DNA of 64,000 nucleotides from Winogradskyella costae (lineage in GTDB: Bacteria; Bacteroidota; Bacteroidia; Flavobacteriales; Flavobacteriaceae): assembly GCF_013403865.1 (NCBI RefSeq), contig NZ_JABFDK010000004.1, positions 1-64,000 on the forward strand. The letters are read 5' to 3'. This document shows positions 7,940-15,190 of this stretch, one piece after another; the first letter of the stretch is position 1, and the number at the start of each line of letters is the position of its first letter. The notes below the pieces were generated by a model that saw only the letters and a program-made list of their open reading frames with translations, made no database searches and had not been told where the DNA came from. Both the position numbers and the translations under genes were made by a program.

Positions 7940-8116
7940 ATGAAAACAGCCGATAAACACGTATTTCTATCCGCATTATTCTTAGCAGTCTATGTAATAA
8001 TCGAGTTTACAGAAATTTTTGGAGATCCAACATGGTTTAAATTTTTTCTAATTATAGCCTTCGTCACATTTCTAATTAGTGGAGTGTCACAAAAAATAAA
8101 GAATCAAAAAAAGTGA
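7940..8116 (+). CDS. small two-helix membrane protein
   Basis: An ATG at 7940 opens 58 codons. The product has hydrophobic segments at about residues 8-21 and 31-47 and a basic C-terminal tail (K-I-K-N-Q-K-K). The stop TGA (8114-8116) overlaps the GTG start of the next gene (GTGA), which indicates translational coupling to the methyltransferase. The family is not recognised. Confidence 0.6.
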   Translation: MKTADKHVFLSALFLAVYVIIEFTEIFGDPTWFKFFLIIAFVTFLISGVSQKIKNQKK

Positions 8117-9135
8117 ACAATTTTACAGAAGCAGAAAAACAAATTATAACCGTGTTATCATGGTTTAGAACACGATATGCGTTGTTTTTAAATTTGGATA
8201 TAAACAGACGCGCTGACAGAAAAAACCTTGAAGACTTCGGAAACATTTGGATTGGTAATTTTAAATGTAATTGGCAAAGCGCTTTTAGCGCACTTGTAAA
8301 AAAAGAAATCTTAGTATGTGCCCAGGGAGAATATCAATTTACGGCTGAAGGGGAGCGCATTAAGCAACAAATAGAAGCTAAAACACCTTTTTTTAAATAC
8401 GAGTACGATCACTTTTTCGATTCAGAAAAAAAGAGCCATGCCCATTCCCTATTCTGTAAACAAGTATATGGCAAAGATTTGGCACAACATGGACTTATAG
8501 ATATGAAAGAACTTTCTATCCTCATTGACAAATTAAACACCCAACAACCTAAAACGATTGCTGACGTTGGCTGCGGCAACGGTAAAATAACGGAATATCT
8601 TTCACAACAAATACAAGCACATATAACTGGTATTGACATTTCGCATCAAGGTATAAAACTGGCAAATGAACGAACTGAAGGAAACAATGCACTACTGTTC
8701 AAAGAAGGAAATTTAAATAACATAGATTTCGTTAACGCTTATGATGCCATCTTATTTTTAGACACACTTTATTATGCAGATGATTTACAAGACACCATAG
8801 AAAAAGCGATGAATGGGTTAACAAAAAATGGCCATTTATACGTCTACTTTTCGCAATGGATAATGGACACGGCATTTACAGATACCCTTAAACCTAACAA
8901 TACCCATTTAGCAAAAGTACTAGCCAATTTAGGATTAAACTATGCATTTACAGACCTAAGCATTTCAGGAATCAACCATTGGAAAAAGAAACTAAAAACA
9001 CTAGTCGCTATGAAAACCGACTTTGCAAATGAGGATAATATAGACCTTTGGGACTATCGTTACCGGGAAGCTTACAGGTATGCAAATTGGGGAGACCATA
9101 AATATACCAGATACTTATATGATGTAAAAAATTAA
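8113..9135 (+). CDS. class I SAM-dependent methyltransferase with N-terminal winged-helix-like domain
   Basis: A 340-residue protein. The methyltransferase domain starts near residue 150 with the SAM-binding motif V-G-C-G-N-G-K (about 154-160), an acidic residue after beta-2 (G-I-D-I-S) and the Asp-rich F-L-D-T-L-Y-Y motif IV region. The first about 90 residues (A-E-K-Q-I-I-T-V-L-S-W-F ... F-T-A-E-G-E-R-I) look like a winged helix, so it may act near a nucleic acid or partner protein. The start is GTG at 8113, overlapping the upstream stop codon. The substrate is unknown. Confidence 0.8.
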   Translation: MNNFTEAEKQIITVLSWFRTRYALFLNLDINRRADRKNLEDFGNIWIGNFKCNWQSAFSALVKKEILVCAQGEYQFTAEGERIKQQIEAKTPFFKYEYDHFFDSEKKSHAHSLFCKQVYGKDLAQHGLIDMKELSILIDKLNTQQPKTIADVGCGNGKITEYLSQQIQAHITGIDISHQGIKLANERTEGNNALLFKEGNLNNIDFVNAYDAILFLDTLYYADDLQDTIEKAMNGLTKNGHLYVYFSQWIMDTAFTDTLKPNNTHLAKVLANLGLNYAFTDLSISGINHWKKKLKTLVAMKTDFANEDNIDLWDYRYREAYRYANWGDHKYTRYLYDVKN

Positions 9136-9304
9136 CAGAGACAACAAAACTAATGTTTAAAAACCTATGTAAAGTCGCGTGTTGAAATACCCAAACGCCC
9201 CATAACGTTACAAACTTATAATAACAAATAAAATGCGGATATCACAAGCAAAAACAAACCATCAAACATATATAATTTGTCAATCAAAATAAAAACCTTA
9301 CCGA

Positions 9305-10201
9305 ATGAATAAAACAAATTTAATCATAGCTATACTTATCATTTATAGTCTTTTCAGCTGTAATGAGAAGGTGTCTACTGAAGATCTTAAAAGGTTTGTT
9401 CCTACAGAAAATTACCCTGCAGATGTATTTTTAGATACAGTCAGTAATAAACGCGCCGTTATTATAGTAGCACATGATGATGATGACTGCGCAATGTCTG
9501 GGACAATTGCCAAGCTTAAAGTAAATGGCTGGAAAATTAAACAACTAAGTCTGCAAAGTCATATTATCGAAAAAACAGGAAAAAACCCAGCAGATATTAT
9601 TTGTGAAGGTAATGAACGTCTTCTTAAAAATGGTTTATATCGTATCGGTTTAGACACCATAAAAAATCCATATCTACCTATACCCTATCGAGATATTAGC
9701 GCACAATTTCTTACCAAAAAAGTTGCTACTGCCATTATAAACAAAGTAAATGAATTTAAGCCATCGGTTATTTTTACGCTCGACAATGTGAAAGGTGGCT
9801 ATGGACACCCCGACCATATTTTTATTAGCCAATTAGTCAAGGACCTTTTTGAAAATGGAGCGTTAGAAATAAAAAAGATATACCAATCCGTATATACAGA
9901 CCAAATGGAACGAGAAATTATTGATAATTGGTTAGGTGCAAAAATGAAAAAATGGGGATATCCTAGCCCAAGTGATATAGCTAATAAGATGTATGGAATT
10001 GATGGTATGCCTGAGCCAACAGTTCAGATCAACATTGCAGAAGTTGCTGGAATGAAAATGGATTACCTCAGAGCCTACGACGAGGATGTAAGGAAAAATC
10101 TCAGAAAATTTATTCCGTATTATGAAATCTTTGATGCAAAGACATATTTTGAAATTTTTGATAAAGAATTTTTTAGAGTATTAGAAAAATCCAACCACTA
10201 A
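9305..10201 (+). CDS. PIG-L/LmbE-family deacetylase, lipoprotein
   Basis: A 298-residue protein with a signal peptide and lipobox S-L-F-S-C (Cys at about 19), so it is lipid-anchored. The zinc site of the PIG-L family, usually A-H-P-D-D-E, appears as A-H-D-D-D-D near residues 56-61, and the second motif G-H-P-D-H is intact near 177. Family members remove N-acetyl groups from sugar derivatives. The two substitutions in the first motif keep His and Asp ligands, so activity is possible but not certain. The gene lies alone, with a gene fragment and a truncated attC-like repeat behind it. Confidence 0.8.
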   Translation: MNKTNLIIAILIIYSLFSCNEKVSTEDLKRFVPTENYPADVFLDTVSNKRAVIIVAHDDDDCAMSGTIAKLKVNGWKIKQLSLQSHIIEKTGKNPADIICEGNERLLKNGLYRIGLDTIKNPYLPIPYRDISAQFLTKKVATAIINKVNEFKPSVIFTLDNVKGGYGHPDHIFISQLVKDLFENGALEIKKIYQSVYTDQMEREIIDNWLGAKMKKWGYPSPSDIANKMYGIDGMPEPTVQINIAEVAGMKMDYLRAYDEDVRKNLRKFIPYYEIFDAKTYFEIFDKEFFRVLEKSNH

Positions 10202-10234
10202 TAAAGCTGCTAACGATAAGTATATCTTATCCCA

Positions 10235-10462
10235 AGGCGTTAAAATCAAAGTAGACCCCGTATAAGACCGCTCTAAAACCAAAGGAGGAGCCAAATGCAA
10301 GGCATAATTCAAATGGTTAAAATCAAAATCCAAAACCCCATACGTCAATGCCATATGGGTAGCACCTTCCGCAAAGCCTACCTGCGCTATGTTAAAATCA
10401 GAAATGGTCAACGTATAATCCGTAGTAGTAATACCAAACTCAAACAAAAACGAACGAAAATT
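10235..10462 (-). pseudogene. internal fragment of the 14234-14983 gene family
   Basis: The minus-strand frame encodes about 76 residues that align with the middle of the intact protein at 14234-14983: F-G-I-T-T-T-D-Y-T-L ... A-Q-V-G-F-A-E-G-A-T-H-M-A-L-T-Y-G ... A-P-P-L-V-L-E-R-S-Y. The start and the C-terminal about 45 residues are missing, and the open frame simply runs on into unrelated sequence. It abuts the stop codon of the PIG-L gene. Confidence 0.65.
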
Positions 10463-11013
10463 TGACGTTAATAGGGAACTTGGAGGAATGAGACACAAAT
10501 GGCATAAGTTTTTCGGAAAATTAAAATACCATTTATGGTAAATCAACTATGACCGAAAAAAGAAAATTAGGAATAAAAACGTTGGGTAACACCGTATAAA
10601 AATTACTACTTCTCGTCTACTTACCAATCCCAATAGCAATCAAGACACAAATTTGCTGTGCCGTCGATATCTGCTAAACCAATCCTAAAAGTAAAAACCA
10701 GTGCTTTTATAACATGTTCTAACTATTAATTTAAAAACCACCTAGCAAAAGCCTAATGGTTTTTGGTGTTTTATAAGGTTTTGGTTGTTATAATTTAGTC
10801 ATTACGGTTTACCGTAAATTATCTAGAACAGAAACTTTTAACTTAGCCATGATTTAGAGACATATACGTACAACTACGTATAGCTATATTCATAAATATA
10901 ATTAACTTTAACACCCCTAATTTTTAGGACAAGTAACTTTTGTAATATCCCGCTTAATTTATGGGATATCACTTATAAAAGTTATGATATAACGAGTTGG
11001 GCTTAATTTAGAA
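10463..11013. other. long non-coding stretch before the FRG cassette
   Basis: No gene is seen. It holds the truncated attC-like repeat 4 (10584-10625). It also has a perfect 7-base inverted repeat TTACGGT-TT-ACCGTAA (10802-10817) and a second one, ATATCCC (10945-10951) with GGGATAT (10963-10969), 27 bases upstream of the FRG cassette core. The GTT core that opens the next cassette is at 10996-10998. The palindromes could be operators or hairpins; nothing else is recognisable. Confidence 0.4.
10584..10625 (+). repeat. attC-like hairpin repeat 4 (5' part only)
   Basis: GGGTAAC followed by ACCGTATAAAAATTACT and TTCTCGTCTACTTACC matches the left arm of the repeat (compare repeats 1 and 5). The tip and right arm are missing or unrecognisable. 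The preceding GTTAC at 9207-9211, upstream of the PIG-L gene, is complementary to only five bases of this opening, so the boundaries of a PIG-L cassette remain uncertain. Confidence 0.5.
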
Positions 11014-11855
11014 ATGAAAGAATATCATACAACAGAAATAACTTCTTTATCAGAGTTTGTTAAGGAATTGGAAACACGAATTGACGATAGGAATAGGATA
11101 ATTCTATTTAGAGGTCAAACTGTCGACAAAGCTCTGATACCTAAAATCGCTAGACATATATTTCAGAAGAGTCGGGAAAAAGACGAACAAAGAATGTTAG
11201 ATGAATTTAGTTCTAAATCTTTAGCTCATATCAAATACAACCCAACTTTGAAACTTGAACACCTAACTATAGCTCAACATTATGGAATTCCAACAAGATT
11301 GTTGGATTGGACTGAAAATGCTTTGACTGCTCTCTTTTTTGCGACAAATGTAGATTTAAAAGACACTGAAGAATTCGCTGTAGTTTGGGTTTTAAGTTTG
11401 CAGAGAAATAGCGATTTTTTATTAACTGATTTAAGTAAGAATCCCTTTAAATTAAATAAGCTAAAATTATTTAAGCCTGCTGATATAATACAACGAGTTT
11501 CTTCGCAATCAGGTTGGTTTAGCATTCACCCTTACGGAGGGCAAGGTTGGTACGAACGTATTGAAACTAACCTAGACGAATCTGTTAGACTAAATAAAAT
11601 TTTGATTCCTAGAAAAAAAGTTAAAAGTATTCGTGAGACTCTTGAAAGTTGCGGAATTAATGAATATTCAATTTTTCAAGATTTAGATTCTTTAGGTCGT
11701 TATGTATTTAATAAGTATAGAAAAAACTAAGCCCAACAACGTGTATAATTCATTGCTAGTTATAGCTTGCTTACGAAAGTCCTCGCGGACTTTCTATCTG
11801 TGATTTATTTGCTAATTTAGTTGCTTAACCACGCAACTAACCATACACAAAACCG
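10997..11855 (+). mobile_element. integron-like gene cassette carrying the FRG-domain gene
   Basis: The unit runs from the GTT core at 10996-10998 to the GTT core at 11855-11857, about 859 bases. The ten bases GTTGGGCTTA at its left edge are the exact reverse complement of TAAGCCCAAC (11728-11737), which closes the gene and opens the attC-like site. In known integron cassettes the bases at the start of a cassette are complementary to the first core of its own attC, because they come together when the cassette is circular. Here the match extends to ten bases. The start codon lies only 18 bases after the core, so there is little room for an internal promoter. Confidence 0.6.
11014..11730 (+). 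CDS. FRG domain-containing protein
   Basis: A 238-residue protein with the FRG domain, named after its F-R-G motif: L-F-R-G-Q near residues 31-35 and the second signature A-Q-H-Y-G-I-P-T-R-L-L-D-W-T near 87-100, followed by A-L-F-F-A. The domain is found across bacteria and phages, often in or near defence loci; its biochemical activity is not established. The gene is the sole cargo of a well-bounded cassette. It fills its cassette so tightly that its stop codon is part of the inverted repeat at the cassette end. Confidence 0.88.
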   Translation: MKEYHTTEITSLSEFVKELETRIDDRNRIILFRGQTVDKALIPKIARHIFQKSREKDEQRMLDEFSSKSLAHIKYNPTLKLEHLTIAQHYGIPTRLLDWTENALTALFFATNVDLKDTEEFAVVWVLSLQRNSDFLLTDLSKNPFKLNKLKLFKPADIIQRVSSQSGWFSIHPYGGQGWYERIETNLDESVRLNKILIPRKKVKSIRETLESCGINEYSIFQDLDSLGRYVFNKYRKN

Positions 11856-11861
11856 TTAGCG
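11731..11861 (+). repeat. attC-like hairpin repeat 5 (complete, 131 bp)
   Basis: This is one of the two best-preserved copies. The left arm is GCCCAAC-AAC-GTGTAT-AATTCATTGC and the right arm GCAACTAACC-ATACAC-AAAACC-GTTAGCG. GTGTAT pairs with ATACAC and the flanking bases pair imperfectly. An inner stem includes TTAGTTGC/GCAACTAA and the tip is the palindrome AGTCCTCGCGGACT. AAC at the left and GTT at the right are the outer cores. Length and layout fit the attC range of roughly 57-141 bp. Confidence 0.7.
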
Positions 11862-11890
11862 GTAATACGACCAAAAATCATCAGACAAAG

Positions 11891-11919
11891 TAGATTTGAC
11901 TATATCATTCTTAGATTTG
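11891..11919 (+). promoter_or_regulatory. candidate promoter of the SDR cassette
   Basis: TAGATTTG occurs twice, at 11891-11898 and 11912-11919, each matching the TAnnTTTG -7 consensus. They lie 79-87 and 58-66 bases before the SDR start codon. No clear TTG -33 element stands at the right distance from either. If used, this cassette carries its own promoter, unlike the FRG cassette. Confidence 0.3.
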
Positions 11920-11977
11920 GAAAAGCGAAAAACTCTTTAATGAACCAATTTTGTACCATAATCTAAATTCAAAGAAT

Positions 11978-12823
11978 ATGAACACAAAAAAAGTATGGTT
12001 TATTACAGGAGCTTCGAAAGGTTTAGGATTAATCTTAACAAAAATGCTTCTTTTAGAAGGTTATAATGTTGCCTCTACATCAAGAAACAAACAATCCTTA
12101 ATTAAAGAAATTGGAGAAGAAAATGAAAAATTCTTACCAATCGAAATGGATTTAACAGAAAATGAAAATGTTAAGAAAGCCATTGAAACTACGATTAGTC
12201 ATTTTGGTAGAATTGATGTTTTAGTTAATAACGCAGGCTACAGTCAAATTGGAACTTTAGAAGAGCTTTCAGAAAAAGAAGTGGAAGATAATTTTAAAGT
12301 AAATGTGTTTGGTTCTCTAAACGTAATTAGAAATGCTACACAATATTTACGTAAACAAAAATCTGGACACATATTTAATATTGCTTCTATAGGTGGTTAT
12401 ACAGGTAATTTTGCAGGTTTTGGTATTTATTGTTCTACAAAATTTGCTGTTGCAGGTTTTACAGAGGCTTTAGCCGAAGAAATGAAATCATTTGGAGTAT
12501 ATACAACCTTAGTATATCCCGGTTATTTTAGAACCAATTTTTTATCAGAAGGCTCTGTCAAAACACCTAATAATCCAATTGAAGATTATAAAACAGCGCG
12601 AGAAATGGAACAAGCACATTTAAAGGATATAGATGGTAATCAACCTAATGACCCAGAAAAAGGAGCGGAAGTATTAATCGCTTTAAGTAAACAAGAAAAT
12701 CCACCAGTACATTTTTTTATGGGTAAAGATGCATATCACTATGCAAACCTTAAAATAGATACGATTCAAAAAACGATGACAGAAAATTTAACTCTAGGAA
12801 TATCTACAGAATTTGAAAATTAA
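11978..12823 (+). CDS. SDR-family oxidoreductase
   Basis: A 281-residue classical short-chain dehydrogenase. The cofactor motif T-G-A-S-K-G-L-G is at about residues 10-17, N-N-A-G near 80-84, the catalytic Ser in F-N-I-A-S and Tyr-Lys in Y-C-S-T-K near 150. The ATG at 11978 is chosen over a TTG at 11951 because the family starts just before the W-F-I-T-G-A-S strand. It leads an operon with an Atu4866-like protein (11-base gap) and an AraC regulator. It is related in role, but not closely in sequence, to the SDR at 3440. Confidence 0.9.
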   Translation: MNTKKVWFITGASKGLGLILTKMLLLEGYNVASTSRNKQSLIKEIGEENEKFLPIEMDLTENENVKKAIETTISHFGRIDVLVNNAGYSQIGTLEELSEKEVEDNFKVNVFGSLNVIRNATQYLRKQKSGHIFNIASIGGYTGNFAGFGIYCSTKFAVAGFTEALAEEMKSFGVYTTLVYPGYFRTNFLSEGSVKTPNNPIEDYKTAREMEQAHLKDIDGNQPNDPEKGAEVLIALSKQENPPVHFFMGKDAYHYANLKIDTIQKTMTENLTLGISTEFEN

Positions 12824-12834
12824 ATTTTGAGCAA

Positions 12835-13083
12835 ATGACAATAGAAGAATCAAAACAATACATTGGAATGTGGGTAACGGAAGATGGAAATATACGTCAC
12901 AAATTATTACCGAACAACCGATATGACGAGGCTAGAGGACATAATGAAAGTGCTTATCAAGGAAGTTATCAAGTAACAGGAAATCAAATTGATTATAAAG
13001 ACGATACAGGATTCACAGCAGATGGAGAGTTCAGAAATGGAATCCTTTATCACGCAGGAATGGTATTATTTAAAGAAAATTAA
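12835..13083 (+). CDS. Atu4866-family small protein
   Basis: An 82-residue protein recognisable as the Atu4866 family by the blocks G-M-W-V-T-E-D-G-N-I-R-H, N-R-Y-D-E-A-R-G, S-A-Y-Q-G-S-Y-x-V-T and D-D-T-G-F-T-A-D-G-E-F. The fold is a small beta barrel with no assigned enzyme activity. Members are frequently encoded beside SDR oxidoreductases and AraC/LysR regulators, as here. It lies between the SDR and AraC genes with gaps of 11 and 16 bases. Confidence 0.85.
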   Translation: MTIEESKQYIGMWVTEDGNIRHKLLPNNRYDEARGHNESAYQGSYQVTGNQIDYKDDTGFTADGEFRNGILYHAGMVLFKEN

Positions 13084-13099
13084 TTCTTAATTTTAAAGA

Positions 13100-14014
13100 A
13101 TGAAAGAAATCCATCGATTTAAATCTATAAGTGAATTTCATAACTATAGTAATTTACCCAAGTCAGAACATCCACTTATTAGTTTAGTAGACTATAGTAA
13201 AGTAAATTATGCAACTGATTCAGATAAAATTAAATGGATGCAGGACTTTTATTCTATTGGTTTAAAAAGAAATGTAAGTGAGAAATTTAATTATGGACAA
13301 CAAAAATATGATTTTGACGAAGGTGTATTTTCATTTGTTGCACCAAAACAAATATTAACAATTACAATAAATCAGAACATAAAAGTAAATCCGTCTGGAT
13401 GGCTACTTCTTATCCATCCAGACTTTTTATGGAATACACCTTTGGCTAAATCTATTAAAAATTATGATTTCTTTGGTTATGATGTGAATGAAGCCCTTTT
13501 CCTTTCTGAAAAAGAAGAAAATATTATTGTAGAACTATTAAAAAATATACAGAGAGAATATCAGTCGAATATTGACAAATTCAGTCAGAACATTATCATT
13601 TCACAAATTGAATTATTGCTCAATTATGCTGAACGTTATTACGAGAGACAATTTATTACAAGAAAAATTTGCAATCATCAAATTCTTATAAAACTTGAAC
13701 AAACGTTAAACAACTATTTTAACAATAGCGAGACACTTACTAATGGAGTTCCTTCTGTTGCTCAAATTTCAAATGATTTAAATCTATCGCCTAATTACCT
13801 AAGTAGCATATTAAAAATAATTAGCGGACAAAGTACACAACAACACATTCAGAATAAAGTAATTGAAAAAGCCAAAGAGAAATTATCAACTACAGAACTG
13901 AGTGTTAGTGAAATTGCTTATGAATTAGGTTTTGAACACCCTGCTTCATTTAGTAAATTATTTAAGAATAAAACTAATATTTCACCTATTGCATTTAGAC
14001 AGTCTTTTAATTGA
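13100..14014 (+). CDS. AraC-family transcriptional regulator
   Basis: A 304-residue AraC-type regulator, with a sensor domain of about 190 residues followed by two helix-turn-helix units. The signature is V-S-E-I-A-Y-E-L-G-F-E-H-P ... F-S-K-L-F-K-N-K-T-N-I-S-P. It is paralogous over its full length to the regulator at 4394-5305, which also follows an SDR gene. It is the last gene of the cassette and its stop is 14 bases before the complementary end of the cassette. It presumably controls the SDR operon. Confidence 0.9.
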   Translation: MKEIHRFKSISEFHNYSNLPKSEHPLISLVDYSKVNYATDSDKIKWMQDFYSIGLKRNVSEKFNYGQQKYDFDEGVFSFVAPKQILTITINQNIKVNPSGWLLLIHPDFLWNTPLAKSIKNYDFFGYDVNEALFLSEKEENIIVELLKNIQREYQSNIDKFSQNIIISQIELLLNYAERYYERQFITRKICNHQILIKLEQTLNNYFNNSETLTNGVPSVAQISNDLNLSPNYLSSILKIISGQSTQQHIQNKVIEKAKEKLSTTELSVSEIAYELGFEHPASFSKLFKNKTNISPIAFRQSFN

Positions 14015-14028
14015 ATATAAAGTACTAC

Positions 14029-14159
14029 CGCTAACAATGTGTTTAATTAATTGCTAGTTCTAGCCTACTTGGAAAATTCCTGCGGAATATTCTATTCGGT
14101 TTTTATTTGCTAAATTAGTTGCTTAAACACGCAACTAACCATGCACAATCACGTCCCAA
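14029..14159 (+). repeat. attC-like hairpin repeat 6 (nearly complete)
   Basis: The left arm is CGCTAAC-AAT-GTGTTTAATTAATTGC, then TAGTTCTAGCCTACTT, the perfect tip ATTCCTGCGGAAT, TTTTATTTGCTAAATTAGTTGC, and the right arm GCAACTAACCATGCACAATCACGT. TTAGTTGC pairs with GCAACTAA. The closing core is ACGTCC instead of ACGTT, and no complementary partner was found for it downstream. Confidence 0.68.
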
Positions 14160-14233
14160 ACAATTCCATAAAACTTAGCGCTATTCAATAACTGATCGCA
14201 ACAAACTAAAACACCTCCACTACCCCAATCTTC

Positions 14234-14983
14234 CTACAAACATTTCAAAACCGCAATACCCACACTTTCTTTAGCATTTAAAACATATAGCGCTCCATCA
14301 ACCTCTTGGTAAAACCGCACACCAAGCACACAGAGCGCAGTACCAAGACCACTAGGCAAAGTAGCAGGTTCTAAAGTCAAAGTAGAATCAGCATAAGAGC
14401 GATCTAAAACCAAAGGAGGTGCCAAATGCAAGGCATAATTCAAATGGTTAAAATCAAAATCCAAAACACCATAAGTCAACGCCATATGAGTAGCACCTTC
14501 CACAAAACCCACCTGCGCAATATCAAAATCAATAAGTGTTAACCCAAAATCACTGCTAGAAACACGAAACTCAAAAGGCAACACCTGCCGTACATCACAT
14601 GCTGGCGTATAGCTAAACTGTTCCAACAATTGAAGGCCATGCGCCTGCCCTATCCCATTAGCAACAAGTCGTTCCCCACGTTTATGTGTCGTATCCAAAG
14701 ACTTTATACGCGTAAACAAACCCATCAAACGACTATGAAAATGTGTAAACTTATGTCCCTTATAAAACGGATTCAAAGCAGATCTAAACGCTTTATTCAC
14801 CGCAGAACAATGCCCAAACTCATTGGCATTTTCGCGCACGCGTTCCATACTAGACTTCGTTTTTATCGCTTTTCTAGTAAACCCACCACCCGCTTTTCGT
14901 GCAATCGGTTTACCATTTAAATAATAAAAATTAATACCATTTAACGTCCCTACTAAAGGGATAATTCCAGTCTGTTGTGCCAT
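14234..14983 (-). CDS. uncharacterised Bacteroidota protein (DUF6266-like)
   Basis: A 249-residue protein opening M-A-Q-Q-T-G-I-I-P-L-V-G-T-L-N-G-I-N-F-Y, with a conserved R-V-R-E-N-A-N-E-F-G block near residue 48 and R-G-E-R near 102. I associate this N-terminal pattern with the Bacteroidota-specific family DUF6266, but from memory only. It has no signal peptide or membrane segment. It is the only leftward gene in this stretch and the intact member of a family with two fragments on the same strand (6171-6378 and 10235-10462). A phased 11-bp repeat tract lies 61-115 bases upstream of its start codon. Confidence 0.7.
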   Translation of the reverse strand: MAQQTGIIPLVGTLNGINFYYLNGKPIARKAGGGFTRKAIKTKSSMERVRENANEFGHCSAVNKAFRSALNPFYKGHKFTHFHSRLMGLFTRIKSLDTTHKRGERLVANGIGQAHGLQLLEQFSYTPACDVRQVLPFEFRVSSSDFGLTLIDFDIAQVGFVEGATHMALTYGVLDFDFNHLNYALHLAPPLVLDRSYADSTLTLEPATLPSGLGTALCVLGVRFYQEVDGALYVLNAKESVGIAVLKCL

Positions 14984-15043
14984 AGCATCACATTTTTAAG
15001 TTAAACACCTACAATACAGCAATATACAAAAAATTATAATACA

Positions 15044-15098
15044 GGTTATAGCGTGGTTATAGCATGCTTATAAAATGCTTAAAACACGCTTATAGCAT
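15044..15098. repeat. five tandem 11-bp repeats, consensus GSTTATAGCAT
   Basis: Consecutive units read GGTTATAGCGT, GGTTATAGCAT, GCTTATAAAAT, GCTTAAAACAC and GCTTATAGCAT, starting at 15044, 15055, 15066, 15077 and 15088. The TTA of each falls exactly 11 bases after the previous one, so all units face the same side of the helix. The tract lies between the leftward gene ending its upstream region at 14984 and the ribB promoter. It could be a cooperative protein-binding array for either gene. Confidence 0.65.
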
Positions 15099-15154
15099 CT
15101 TAGAAGTCAAATGAGACCTAAGCATACAACTTATAGTAATAAAAAATCGATTTA

Positions 15155-15168
15155 TTGACTTAAGTCAA
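15155..15168. promoter_or_regulatory. Crp/Fnr-type palindromic operator TTGACTTAAGTCAA
   Basis: A perfect 14-base palindrome with the TTGA-N6-TCAA form typical of Fnr/Crp-family sites. A further half site, TGACTT (15175-15180), follows. Its centre (15161.5) is about 41 bases upstream of the start point expected from the -7 element at 15191-15198, the classic class II activation distance. The operon it precedes encodes a Crp/Fnr-type protein, its probable binder. Confidence 0.6.
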
Positions 15169-15190
15169 ATAATCTGACTTTAGACAGTAT

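Larger units (their letters stand above)
11856..14153 (+). mobile_element. integron-like gene cassette with SDR, Atu4866-like and AraC genes
   Basis: The left edge is GTTAGCGGTAATA (11855-11867) and the right end of the coding part is TACTACCGCTAAC (14023-14035). These are reverse complements at 12 of 13 bases. Three co-directional genes lie between them, making an unusually long cassette of about 2.3 kb. The closing core after repeat 6 reads ACGTCC rather than ACGTT, so the right edge has drifted. Confidence 0.55.

Noticed and set aside
9207..10590. PIG-L gene as a fully bounded cassette
   Set aside because: Only five bases (GTTAC at 9207-9211 against GTAAC at 10586-10590) are complementary, and a gene fragment lies between the gene and the half repeat, so the boundary is not supported.
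11951..11977. TTG at 11951 as the start of the SDR gene
   Set aside because: The ATG at 11978 lies directly before the conserved first beta strand, and the extra nine residues do not look like the family.
15044..15098. The 11-bp tandem tract as a CRISPR array or plasmid origin
   Set aside because: The units are contiguous with no spacers, and no replication initiator gene is nearby.
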